DNA of 64,000 nt from Fuerstiella marisgermanici (GTDB lineage Bacteria > Planctomycetota > Planctomycetia > Planctomycetales > Planctomycetaceae), in the NCBI RefSeq assembly GCF_001983935.1, contig NZ_CP017641.1:5427001-5491000 (forward strand). Direction: 5' to 3'. Of this stretch, positions 54,501-61,880 are shown one piece after another (the stretch's first letter is position 1; every line of letters starts with the position of its first letter). A program made the translations under genes and the position numbers. The notes below the pieces were generated by a model that did no database searches, was not told the DNA's origin, and worked only from the letters and a program-made list of their open reading frames with translations.

Positions 54501-56011
54501 TGATCGACGCAAACTGTCCAGCCAGTGGTGGTGGGGCACCAGATTAGACCGCCATCAACAACCGGACTCGCTTTCCACAAACGCCGCGCAGGATCTTTCT
54601 CGATGGACTGGTCCGGAAACGCGAGTAGGCGATTCCAAATCAGTTCGCCGGTTGTCGCCGCCAGGCAGCCGAGTTGAATTTCGCCGTTCCATTCAAAAAC
54701 GCCGTACAGCCTTCCTCGCACCGGCGTTGGTGGGCCGGACATCCAGAACGTTTCTGACCGACTGCCAATCGTCTCCCCAAATGTTTCGCCGGAAGTCGTC
54801 CAGACTCGACGGCCCGTTGCTTTCTCCAACGCGATTAGCCGCGAGTCCGTTGCTTGAGGCGTGGTCATGCGACGCCCAAATGCGCGATTGACAGTCGCCG
54901 TGGTTTTTCCTGCCCCTTCCTCGCTGGCAACCACATATAGCTGATCGCTATCCGACGACACTCGCCCCAGCACGTTGTCGCGACAGAACAAAGTGGCGAG
55001 TACAGTATTTTCAAGCCGCGAAAAAGCGACGTCGGCATTCGCCGTATTTAGGGTTCGATCGCCTTCGATCTGGCCGTCCAAAGCTGGCAGCAGCGGATAG
55101 TGCCACTGTGGTTGCCCGGATTTCAGGTCGATCGCCGCGACGCCACGCAGCGTTCGACGATACAACACGTCGCCATCCACCGTGTCCCGCCACGTGGTTT
55201 CGGGGATCACGCTCGCCTGCCGCGCGGCGTCTCGAAATATTCTGATTCGCTGGCCCAGACTTGGCGACGACAACGGATGAAACTGCCACCGCAGATGCGT
55301 GGGCACAACAACGTTATCAAGCGACTTTGTAGGCTCCTCGCGGTCGGTGGCGGTCGGAGGCGTTGATTCTGAAAGCTCAGTCGACGCTCCGTCCGCTTTC
55401 AATTGGTCCATCACATTGCCGGCGCCGTCCCGGAACTCGGCAGGAATCTGATCTTTCAGCAGGGGCACCAACCAGGCTCGAGCCGCCAGATAGTGTCCTT
55501 GAGCCACATGCAGTCGGGCCAGAATTAAGTGAGACTGAATAGAGGCCGCCGTGCCGGGCATTTCCTGAATCAACTGCGGCATCGACTTAAGGTCACCGCT
55601 TTCCAGAATCTCATCGAGTGTTTGATCCGCCAGATTCGCGTCTCGCGTGGCCTGCCTTTGCCGGACATCTTCAGGAAAATCGAAGAACAGGTCGAACAGA
55701 ACGCGAAACAAGGGGACGAACGCCTCCGATCCGCTCGCACTAGGGACCATCGTCGAAGGATCGGCCGTCTGCAGCCGACGGAACTCATAGAACGCTGCGT
55801 CGGTGTTTCCCGCCTGCAGATAGTCCCGCGCGGCCTGCAGCGTCGTTACAGTCTTGCGGTCGATGAGCAAACCGCGGCTGGCATCCTCGACGGCCGCATC
55901 ATCAGTATCTGCGGAACTGTCTGGCTCATCACAGACTGCGGTCTGGACTTGTGCTGCGAAGAACAGCAGGAATACGGTCAGGCCATTTCGAGTGGACAAG
56001 AGGCTGCACAC
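51554..56011 (-). CDS. Large PQQ-like beta-propeller protein with signal peptide
   Basis: The 1485-residue protein starts at a GTG (56011) with a signal peptide (LTVFLLFFAAQVQTAVC). It then has a helical TPR-like section (AARDYLQAGNTDAAFYEFRR) and many PQQ-type propeller blades: IDLKSGQPQWHY, LEKATGRRVWTT, LAATTGELIWNR, LNALTGEQVRRLKVG, VDVLSGITLWSADL and VDRETGEFRWGIAE. A long helical stretch (about 680-1010) separates two propellers. The fold resembles BamB and quinoprotein dehydrogenases, but I see no PQQ-binding residues, so it may be a scaffold rather than an enzyme. The frame is open further upstream, so the start is uncertain. It is divergent from the ctc-dnaB housekeeping block. Confidence 0.85.
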   Translation of the reverse strand: MCSLLSTRNGLTVFLLFFAAQVQTAVCDEPDSSADTDDAAVEDASRGLLIDRKTVTTLQAARDYLQAGNTDAAFYEFRRLQTADPSTMVPSASGSEAFVPLFRVLFDLFFDFPEDVRQRQATRDANLADQTLDEILESGDLKSMPQLIQEMPGTAASIQSHLILARLHVAQGHYLAARAWLVPLLKDQIPAEFRDGAGNVMDQLKADGASTELSESTPPTATDREEPTKSLDNVVVPTHLRWQFHPLSSPSLGQRIRIFRDAARQASVIPETTWRDTVDGDVLYRRTLRGVAAIDLKSGQPQWHYPLLPALDGQIEGDRTLNTANADVAFSRLENTVLATLFCRDNVLGRVSSDSDQLYVVASEEGAGKTTATVNRAFGRRMTTPQATDSRLIALEKATGRRVWTTSGETFGETIGSRSETFWMSGPPTPVRGRLYGVFEWNGEIQLGCLAATTGELIWNRLLAFPDQSIEKDPARRLWKASPVVDGGLIWCPTTTGWTVCVDQLTRSVLWASSMHDDEHDPVTRLRRGQPVATTPTVSINRRWPESRLITSGEHLIVLPHEAHEIVVLNALTGEQVRRLKVGPSAVFLHAADGRVVIVEPHGGHQSGPPETTKSESAVVRSLHVATDGDDWSIEIPAAAGVPTGRGVLRDGALLVPMSSGLVAKVSLQEKSVSVTEEVVLPVNGWGHLVASESLENDLLHSSPERLSRISQTESTELPQDVIEQATGLMAAKKWQEALDLLTDMPEFALRFAEAKSLRFECFQQLALQDPQQYLPQLKAEATTPDQQLNVKVFEASWLVTQDDPAAAAPLLVEILKLRPARLSTPAPLTLPTPDLESQADSDVIPVTQSLLTWATSEYSRLLQSEADHGVLLPQLEGVSPTVLLNIRAPAIRPELHRYLDAQQTLSEASTHLLRHSIALAIKQQAASGNEAPDFSAEVAVLERLLDLAASSDRDQASVRAVQLLLNTAMLDLPPEFVEAAVASNSPLISKLATSERLDENFRSRMQSQFERWTDQLYHALPVGRAMSMPRTVDLFSALVSDDPFLREYKWSVMRGEYGRLQAERVASADVEQWSLPGDLKVQGTYTQQSDLLQRYGSMLLLTSFSGVAGISVLDQQVVWSRASASVGGSFSSGPRSNFEKFDAGREKLPSHVASSMYQIAGVGDGWVCVRQKRSIEVVDVLSGITLWSADLPAQFNRVITSDDVVIVAGTAVNQTIIFDGQTGNRLEPVKQNRSIRKAIRGIGRWIVYWQDADNAGEHRLQWVAPLSGEQHREVVLADATRFGFLDDETLVGFNDNQRMLTVDLQTGETRRVNFKTEADAEVPEGDAPNRLWSAERVQVATDAVNFYFLNYEEKEQGVMMQPSGRNMLRFTGGVRAVDRETGEFRWGIAERGNLLATTDQPDLPLLVLIETTPIKGVQPVRTSNETVFRGVNKMTGTELFRQPVPSRYGLRYTWISSDAANTLDIGVYGSRIRMQGEGGPQLVP

Positions 56012-56434
56012 GGATTTTTGCCCGCCAAAAAGGTATCCGGGGAGGATCGAAGCCGTGGAGTACGGCTTGATCTCGACTACAGGATCTTATGATTCCGGCG
56101 TCAGCGGGTCCAATGGTGAACTCGCAGACTTTGCCGGGCCGATCCGTGGTCAAATGCCACAATGCCGTCTGATCTGCGGGAATCATTGCATTACTGTTGA
56201 ACACCTGACATCAGGCCGGTATCCTTCCGCGTTCTGAATTTTGGCCAGCACGCCAGAGTTCTGCGCTTTTCCGGCTGATGACGCCGCACTAAGCGGCCGA
56301 AAACATAGCTTTATCAGCGGTTCCCGGAAACATGCCTGGCACGGCGACAGCCTGCCGGGTGCCACAGAGCAATCCTGAGACCGCCTTATTTTATTGATTA
56401 TTCTCACTCAACTTACAGAACAGGGATTACGGAC
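56012..56434. other. Divergent intergenic region between the PQQ-propeller gene and ctc
   Basis: About 420 bases, which must hold promoters for both directions. Visible items are a hairpin-prone stretch near 56335-56365 (GGCAC, then GGC-GACA-GCC, then GTGCC) and an AT-rich stretch at 56390-56410 just before ctc. No RNA gene or small gene was convincing. The hairpin could be an mRNA leader for the ribosomal protein genes, but that is a guess. Confidence 0.4.
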
Positions 56435-57019
56435 ATGACGGAAGACTTTCGTCTGTCAGCAGAAAACCGCAAGGTGCTCGGCACACGCAATACACGTCGT
56501 TTGCGTAAGCAGGGTCGCGTGCCCGGAAACCTGTATGGCTTCAAAAAAGACGCTGTCAATATTACGGTTGCTGCTGACGACGTCGAGCGATTAGTCGCTG
56601 GCGGCTCAAAAGTTGTCGACGTTGAACTGGACGGCACCGTCGACAAGGCCGTTGTGCAGGAACTGCAGTGGGACATCTACAGTACTCATGTGCGCCACCT
56701 CGACTTGATGCGAGTCGATCCGGACGCCGTGACTACCGTCGATGTGCCTTTGGTGATTCGAGGAGAGCCCGCTGCACTTAAAGTGGGCGCCCAGCTTCGA
56801 CACAAAGTCAAATATGTTTCTGTAACGTGTCCGGCGTTTCGCGTTCCAACGAACATCCCGATTCGCGTTGCGGCATTGAAGGTTGGCGATACGGTCAAAG
56901 TAAGCCAGTTAAAGGCTCCTGAGACTGTGAAAATCAATACAGATGGCGACACCGTTGTTGCTCAGCTGTACGATCCGAAGAAAGAAGAAGCGGCGGCCGC
57001 AGCGCCTGCAGCTGAGTAG
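56435..57019 (+). CDS. rplY: 50S ribosomal protein L25 / general stress protein Ctc
   Basis: The 194-residue protein is the long (Ctc) form of bL25: an N-terminal 5S rRNA-binding domain (NTRRLRKQGRVPGNLYG, then VQELQWDIYSTHVRHLDLMR) and a C-terminal beta domain (VDVPLVIRGEPAALKVGAQL, then PIRVAALKVGDTVKVSQLKA). It ends in an Ala/Glu-rich tail. It is followed by pth after 32 bases, the usual bacterial order ctc-pth, and leads a block of ribosomal and replication genes. The ATG at 56435 fits the family start. Confidence 0.95.
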   Translation: MTEDFRLSAENRKVLGTRNTRRLRKQGRVPGNLYGFKKDAVNITVAADDVERLVAGGSKVVDVELDGTVDKAVVQELQWDIYSTHVRHLDLMRVDPDAVTTVDVPLVIRGEPAALKVGAQLRHKVKYVSVTCPAFRVPTNIPIRVAALKVGDTVKVSQLKAPETVKINTDGDTVVAQLYDPKKEEAAAAAPAAE

Positions 57020-57051
57020 TTGACGGAAGTTCGAATTCGGGTTTTCGTGCC

Positions 57052-57624
57052 ATGAAGTTAGTGATCGGGCTCGGAAACCCGGGTGCAAAGTACGCGGGAA
57101 CCCGGCATAATGTCGGGTTTGACGCACTAGCCGAACTGGCGAAGCGTTGTTCTGCTGAGAAACCGCAGAACAAGCATCAGGCGGACATCCAGGACGTGAT
57201 GATCGGCGGCGAGAAGGTGCTGTTAGTAGCTCCTTTGACCTATATGAATTTGAGTGGTAATGCTGTCTGGCCGTTAGTGAACTTTTACCAAGTGGCCGCA
57301 GAAGATATTGTCGTCATCTGTGATGACATGAACCTTCCAACTGGTCGGCTTCGCTGGAGACCCTCAGGGTCGGCAGGAGGCCAAAAAGGGTTGGTCAGCA
57401 TTATTCAGCGACTGGGACATCAGGATTTTCCCAGACTGAGAATCGGAATCGGGCGTCCACCCGGAAAAATGGATGTGACTTCCTACGTTCTCGGACGGTT
57501 TCGGGAAGAGGAAAAAGAAGACGTCGAACACGCAGTTTTGCGAGCGGCGGATTCCGTAGAATACTGGGTTGCCGAAGGTATTAAACCCACCATGACGCAG
57601 TTCAATCGACCTGCTGAAGCGTAA
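57052..57624 (+). CDS. pth: Peptidyl-tRNA hydrolase
   Basis: The 190-residue enzyme frees tRNA from peptidyl-tRNA released early from ribosomes. Active-site residues are present: Asn9 (GLGNPG), the catalytic His19 (GTRHNVGFD), Asn66 (TYMNLSG) and Asp91 (CDDMNLPTGRLR). The loop GSAGGQKGLVSIIQRLG, and FPRLRIGIGRPP that follows, are typical of the Pth family. Length is normal. It sits between rplY and rpsF with short gaps (32 and 25 bases), so it is probably in one transcript with them. Confidence 0.97.
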   Translation: MKLVIGLGNPGAKYAGTRHNVGFDALAELAKRCSAEKPQNKHQADIQDVMIGGEKVLLVAPLTYMNLSGNAVWPLVNFYQVAAEDIVVICDDMNLPTGRLRWRPSGSAGGQKGLVSIIQRLGHQDFPRLRIGIGRPPGKMDVTSYVLGRFREEEKEDVEHAVLRAADSVEYWVAEGIKPTMTQFNRPAEA

Positions 57625-57649
57625 AACATTGTTTTTGGAGTAGCTGCCG

Positions 57650-58072
57650 GTGTCAGTCGCAGAAGTCAGTACCACAAAGGAAAACCTTTACGAAGGTATG
57701 TTCCTTGTCAACAGCAGTCATTTCGCCAACGATCCGGAAGCTGCCACAGAATCCATCATGGCGATCCTGGAGCGAGCCGGTGCTACCGTAGTAGCTCACC
57801 GCCCATGGCAGGATGGCAAGCTGGCCTATGAAATCGAAGGTCAACGGAAAGGTCTGCACTATCTGGTGTGCTTCCGCATGCCTGGAGCTGGCATGGAAGT
57901 GATCACGCGACAGTGTCACCTTAGTGACGTCGTGCTGCGACAGATGGTCATCAAGCACCCACCAGAATTGTTCAACGCAATGGTCGACGCCCTCAACGGC
58001 ACGACTGATGGCGAGGCAGAGGTGGAAGCAGAAGCCACGCCTGACGAAGCAAAACCTGCAGAAGCAAATTAG
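57650..58072 (+). CDS. rpsF: 30S ribosomal protein S6
   Basis: The 140-residue protein starts with GTG (57650), preceded by TTGGAG about 10 bases upstream, which decides the start. The S6 core is clear: YEGMFLVNSSHFANDPEAAT, then GKLAYEIEGQRKGLHYLVCF and CHLSDVVLRQMVIKHP. A Glu/Ala-rich tail of about 25 residues follows, as in several bacterial S6 proteins. It binds 16S rRNA in the small subunit platform, normally with S18. The usual partner gene rpsR is not between it and rplI here; ssb follows instead. Confidence 0.95.
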   Translation: MSVAEVSTTKENLYEGMFLVNSSHFANDPEAATESIMAILERAGATVVAHRPWQDGKLAYEIEGQRKGLHYLVCFRMPGAGMEVITRQCHLSDVVLRQMVIKHPPELFNAMVDALNGTTDGEAEVEAEATPDEAKPAEAN

Positions 58073-58117
58073 TCCGTACGGCGAATTGCAACTCGGCGTT
58101 CCTTCACTGGAGACACG

Positions 58118-58615
58118 ATGGCATCCTTCAACAAAGTGATTCTGGTTGGCAACCTGACTCGCGACCCCGAAGTGCGCTACACGACAGGCGGAACGGCGGT
58201 CACAGAAGTTGGCATGGCGGTCAGCCGTAACTGGACCGATCGCAGCACCAATGAACGCAAAGAAGAAACGACATTCGTCGACGTGACACTGTGGGGCCGA
58301 ACGGCAGAGGTCGCCGGCGAATATCTTTCCAAAGGCCGCCCGTGTCTGATTGAAGGGCGTTTGCAACTGGATCAATGGGAAGATAAGGAAACCGGTCAGC
58401 GACGATCGAAGCTAAAGGTCGTTGGTGAGACCCTGCAATTGCTGGGCAGCCGTAACGATGGTGGTGGTGGTGGTGGCGGAGGCCGGCCGGAGTCTGGTGG
58501 ATCACAGCCTTCAAGGCCGCCAGCAGCCAACACCGGGCGTGAAGAGAAAAGCCCGGATCAGGCTTTTTACGATGATGCTCCCAGCCCCCCCAAAGACGAT
58601 GAAATTCCGTTCTAG
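58118..58615 (+). CDS. ssb: Single-stranded DNA-binding protein
   Basis: The 165-residue protein begins MASFNKVILVGNLTRDPEVR and continues VGMAVSRNWTDRSTNERKEE, TTFVDVTLWGRTAEVAGEYL and GRPCLIEGRLQLDQWEDKET, the complete OB-fold of SSB. A Gly/Pro/Ser-rich linker (from about residue 110) leads to the acidic tip DDEIPF, which binds partner proteins of replication and repair. It lies in the rpsF-ssb-rplI order, 45 bases after rpsF. The ATG at 58118 is well supported by the N-terminal motif. Confidence 0.97.
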   Translation: MASFNKVILVGNLTRDPEVRYTTGGTAVTEVGMAVSRNWTDRSTNERKEETTFVDVTLWGRTAEVAGEYLSKGRPCLIEGRLQLDQWEDKETGQRRSKLKVVGETLQLLGSRNDGGGGGGGGRPESGGSQPSRPPAANTGREEKSPDQAFYDDAPSPPKDDEIPF

Positions 58616-58687
58616 ACGGTTTTCTCGCCCTGATTAGAGTTCAAGATTTCAGAGACCCTTCTGATTGTTAGTTTGGAATTCGGAAAC

Positions 58688-59194
58688 ATGGTTCATATTT
58701 CAAAACCTCGCGGCGTTGCCGGTTCAACCAATAGTTCGGCCGAAGTGCTGCTGGTGCACGATGTTGAGCATCTTGGCAAGCGTGGCGAGATCGTAAAAGT
58801 GAAGCCCGGCTATGCTCGCAACTACCTGTTGCCGCACGGTGTCGCGACAGTGGCATCCGACGAAAACAAGCGGATGGTGGAGCTTCACAAAGAGAAGCTG
58901 AAAGCCATCGAATCCAGCCGCATTCGTGAGTTTGTGAAGATCGCTGACGCTGTCAACAAGTACAGTGCGACGATTGAGGCGAACGCCACGACAGACAACG
59001 CCCTGTACGGCTCAGTGGGCCCCAAAGACATCAGCGATGCTCTGAAGGCGGCTGGCCACAAAATCGAACCAGAACATGTTCGTATGGAAGGCCCGATCCG
59101 CGAACTGGGCATGTACACAGTGAAGCTGAAGCTACACGAGAAAGTACAGACCGATGTTAAAGTGTGGGTGGTGCCATCCGCTGCAGGCGTCTAG
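58688..59194 (+). CDS. rplI: 50S ribosomal protein L9
   Basis: The 168-residue protein has the bL9 N-terminal domain EVLLVHDVEHLGKRGEIVKV, then KPGYARNYLLPHGVATVAS, a long connecting helix and the C-terminal domain (NALYGSVGPKDISDALKAAG, then HKIEPEHVRMEGPIRELGMY). The ATG at 58688 is preceded by GGA a few bases upstream; an in-frame TTG at 58673 is less likely. About 18 residues (HISKPRGVAGSTNSSAE) precede the usual family start, a small N-terminal extension. A terminator-like hairpin follows about 180 bases later, before dnaB. Confidence 0.95.
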   Translation: MVHISKPRGVAGSTNSSAEVLLVHDVEHLGKRGEIVKVKPGYARNYLLPHGVATVASDENKRMVELHKEKLKAIESSRIREFVKIADAVNKYSATIEANATTDNALYGSVGPKDISDALKAAGHKIEPEHVRMEGPIRELGMYTVKLKLHEKVQTDVKVWVVPSAAGV

Positions 59195-59209
59195 TGGTTT
59201 TCGATTGAC

Positions 59210-59230
59210 CTCCAGCCGACTACGCTGGAG
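59210..59230 (+). terminator. Small hairpin after rplI
   Basis: A perfect 7-base stem CTCCAGC / GCTGGAG around a 7-base loop, 15 bases past the rplI stop. The following bases (ATCTTGTCC) are only slightly T-rich, so it may be an mRNA 3' stabiliser or weak terminator. Confidence 0.5.
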
Positions 59231-59375
59231 ATCTTGTCCGAATGAAGGCCGCCCTCGCGAGCAGGCTCTGTCATTCTAAACCGAGAACGATTTGCCGACA
59301 CCTGATGGTTGAGGCACCTTGAACGAGCTGTGCCGGGTTGAGTTAACAATTCGGTGCCGTACGGCAAAAATCCAT

Positions 59376-59411
59376 GATCCTCAGGCAGGTTTCCTGCCTG
59401 GGGATTTTTTC
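59376..59411 (+). terminator. Intrinsic terminator or attenuator before dnaB
   Basis: A 13-base stem (ATCCTCAGGCAGG / CCTGCCTGGGGAT, one mismatched or wobble position) with a 3-base loop, followed at once by a T run. This is a textbook rho-independent terminator. It lies only 36 bases before the dnaB start codon, with A-rich sequence on its other side, so it may end the rplI transcript or attenuate transcription into dnaB. Confidence 0.8.
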
Positions 59412-59446
59412 GCGGCGGCCGGGGAATTTTCAAAGGTAACGGAAGC

Positions 59447-60817
59447 ATGTACGGAGATACCAAGACGTCGGCAGGTCCCGACAAGTTTCGGATTCCTCCG
59501 CAGAATCTCGACGCGGAACGAGGTGTGCTGGGCAGCATCATGCTGCTGAACGAAGCGATTGACGACGTCGGAGAAGTGCTGAAGGCCGACCACTTCTATA
59601 GTGACGCCCACCAGAAAATCTATACCGCCATTCGCGACCTCTATGAGAACAACATTCGCGGCATCGACGGCATTACGCTCGCCAACGAACTCAAACGACG
59701 CGGCGAACTGGAAGATGTTGGTGGCGGGCCATACATCGCCGAAATCCTGGATACAGTGCCCCACGCAGCTCACGTGCGGTACTACTCAAACATCGTGCGT
59801 GAAAAATGGCTGCAGCGCAGTTTGATCTACGGGTGCACTGAGATCCTGTCCGAAAGCTATGAACTCACCACCGACATTGAAGACCTGCTTCAAAGTGCGG
59901 AGCGGCGAATTTTTGGCATCGTGGAACAACAGGAAGGCGCAGGAAACATCGCCATCGGCGACATCCTGATGGACGCCTTCGACCGCATTGAAGAACGCAT
60001 CAATACGGAAGGTGATGTTTCCGGCACGACAACCGGCTTCGCCGATCTTGATGCTCAAACCACCGGCCTGCAACCGACGGAGCTGGTCATCCTAGCCGCT
60101 CGGCCGTCGATGGGAAAGACGGCTTTCGTTTGTAACGTGGCCGAAGCAGTGGCGCGAGACCTGAAAGGGGTGCTGCTGTTCAGCCTTGAACAGTCCAACC
60201 TGGAACTCGCCGAGCGTTTTCTGTGCCTCACGGCCAAAGTGAACGGACACGACCTTCGAGCAGGTAACCTCACCGCCGAAGACCGAGACAAGTTGATGAT
60301 GGCCTCTGATGAGCTGTCACGGCTGCCGCTTTACATCGACGACAAGCCCGGTCGCACGATGGGACAAATTGCAGCCTTGGCCAGACGCCTTCATCGTAAA
60401 AGCCCGCTGGGCGTCATCATCATCGACTACCTGCAGCTTGTCGAACCGGATGACAAGAACTCACCGCGTGAACAGCAGATTGCCGGCATTTCACGTCGTC
60501 TGAAATTTCTGGCGAAAGAACTGCGAGTCCCCGTGATCGCCCTGGCCCAGTTGAACCGCGGAGTGGAACTGCGTGAAGACAAGCGACCACGACTCGCCGA
60601 CCTGCGAGAGAGCGGGGCGATTGAGCAGGACGCAGACATGGTCATGTTCCTGCATCGTCCCGACGCCTACGACCCGGAAGACCGCCCCGGCGAAGCTGAG
60701 ATCGTCGTCGCCAAGCACCGCAGCGGCCCGACCGGAATCGTGCGATTAACGTGGCGCAAAGAATTCATGCGATTCGAGAACTACGCTCCCATGCCCGACA
60801 CGGATTTTGACCTGTAG
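59447..60817 (+). CDS. dnaB: Replicative DNA helicase
   Basis: The 456-residue protein unwinds DNA at the replication fork as a hexamer. The N-terminal domain begins RIPPQNLDAERGVLGSIMLL and includes LYENNIRGIDGITLANELKR. The RecA-like C-terminal domain has GTTTGFADLDAQTTGLQPTE, Walker A ARPSMGKT (about 217-224), LFSLEQSN, the Walker B strand GVIIIDYLQLV, then ALAQLNRGVELREDKRPRLA and DLRESGAIEQDADMVMFLHR. Length and motifs are normal, with no intein. A GGAAGC ribosome binding site precedes the ATG at 59447. It closes the rpsF-ssb-rplI-dnaB block. Confidence 0.97.
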   Translation: MYGDTKTSAGPDKFRIPPQNLDAERGVLGSIMLLNEAIDDVGEVLKADHFYSDAHQKIYTAIRDLYENNIRGIDGITLANELKRRGELEDVGGGPYIAEILDTVPHAAHVRYYSNIVREKWLQRSLIYGCTEILSESYELTTDIEDLLQSAERRIFGIVEQQEGAGNIAIGDILMDAFDRIEERINTEGDVSGTTTGFADLDAQTTGLQPTELVILAARPSMGKTAFVCNVAEAVARDLKGVLLFSLEQSNLELAERFLCLTAKVNGHDLRAGNLTAEDRDKLMMASDELSRLPLYIDDKPGRTMGQIAALARRLHRKSPLGVIIIDYLQLVEPDDKNSPREQQIAGISRRLKFLAKELRVPVIALAQLNRGVELREDKRPRLADLRESGAIEQDADMVMFLHRPDAYDPEDRPGEAEIVVAKHRSGPTGIVRLTWRKEFMRFENYAPMPDTDFDL

Positions 60818-61010
60818 GCCAGCGTTGTCAGCAGCTAAGCCTAAGCCCAAAATCCTACGGCGACGGTTCGGCCCACAAGCAGCGGGTGTTGATGGCCTCA
60901 GTGACTCTGGGCGACGCACATCCGGGGTGCCAATGCCACCTGATGCGTAGCCCACACTCTTTGTGTCGAGCGGCAACTGCCGTTTTGGCCTGAATGAAGT
61001 GGTACGCAAT

Positions 61011-61031
61011 TTGCTATCGTAGACATAGCAA
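61011..61031 (+). promoter_or_regulatory. Inverted repeat upstream of the zinc peptidase gene
   Basis: TTGCTAT-CGTAGAC-ATAGCAA is a perfect 7-7-7 dyad, 45 bases before the ATG at 61077. It could be an operator for a dimeric regulator, or a leader hairpin. The rest of the 259-base gap after dnaB showed no gene. Confidence 0.5.
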
Positions 61032-61076
61032 CGAATTTCCTCCCGAAGCGAGGCCTTTTACGAAGAGAAATCCGCT

Positions 61077-61769
61077 ATGTTTTTCGACCCAACCTACATT
61101 TTGATGGTGCTGCTGCCAGGACTGATCATTTCTGGCATTGCCAGCATGTTGGTGCGTTCGGCATTCGCAAAGTATTCAAAGGTTGCTGGGTCGCAGGGCT
61201 ACACCGGAGCTCAAGCCGCGCAAATTCTATTGGAGCACGCGGGCATCGGAGACGTCAGAATCGTACCGACAAACGGGTACCTCAGCGACCACTATAATCC
61301 GGCCACAAAACAGCTGGCGCTTTCTGAAGACGTCTACGCCAGCCGGTCTATTGCCGCTCTGGGAGTGGCATGTCACGAAGCGGGGCACGCGATCCAGCAC
61401 GCTCGGGGATATGCACCGCTGGGGCTACGATCGGCCCTTGTGCCTCTTGCAGGAATTGGCTCCGGGGTGGGCGACCTCGTAATGACAGTCGGTCTGTTTC
61501 TTCTGTCACCCTCTGTTGTCATGATCGGTGCCTTGTTGTTTAGTGCGGTGCTGTTGTTTCAACTGGTGACGCTTCCCGTCGAATTTGACGCAACCGCTCG
61601 AGCCAAGAAACTCATCGTCGATACGGGTATCATTACACCGCAGGAACGAGACGGGGTCGACAGTGTCTTGAATGCGGCCGCCCTGACTTACGTCGCTGCT
61701 GTTGTCAGCACATTGCTGACGCTGCTGTACTTTCTGATGCGATCAGGACTACTGGGCAACCGCGATTAG
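61077..61769 (+). CDS. Membrane zinc metallopeptidase (YugP-like)
   Basis: The 230-residue protein has N- and C-terminal membrane segments (YILMVLLPGLIISGIASMLV and VAAVVSTLLTLLYFLM) and two more in the middle. The zinc site HEAGH is at residues 100-104 (GVACHEAGHAIQHARGY), followed by LPVEFDATARAKKLI, the pattern of the neutral zinc metallopeptidase family that includes Bacillus YugP. The N-terminal part YTGAQAAQILLEHAGIGDV, then SDHYNPATKQLALSEDVYAS, also fits. Substrate unknown; membrane protein quality control is plausible. The last three bases (TAG) are the first bases of repeat copy R4. Confidence 0.92.
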   Translation: MFFDPTYILMVLLPGLIISGIASMLVRSAFAKYSKVAGSQGYTGAQAAQILLEHAGIGDVRIVPTNGYLSDHYNPATKQLALSEDVYASRSIAALGVACHEAGHAIQHARGYAPLGLRSALVPLAGIGSGVGDLVMTVGLFLLSPSVVMIGALLFSAVLLFQLVTLPVEFDATARAKKLIVDTGIITPQERDGVDSVLNAAALTYVAAVVSTLLTLLYFLMRSGLLGNRD

Positions 61770-61871
61770 AGCAGTCTTTCTCTTGTCGTGGGCAGTTCGG
61801 GCTCGCGGGAAACAGCCTTCACAGTCCGTAACGCTTGCTCCGCGGCCACAAGTCAGCGAAATTCGCTGTAG
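61767..61871 (+). repeat. 105-bp interspersed repeat, copy R4
   Basis: It starts TAGAGCAGTC, supplying the stop codon of the zinc peptidase gene, and contains GTTCGGGCTCGCGGGAAACA and CCGCGGCCACAAGTCAGCG. It ends with the clearest form of the hairpin, CAGCGA-AAT-TCGCTG-TAG. It ends 9 bases before the cupin start codon, so that gene's ribosome binding site is just outside the repeat. Confidence 0.85.
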
Positions 61872-61880
61872 GAAACTAAG

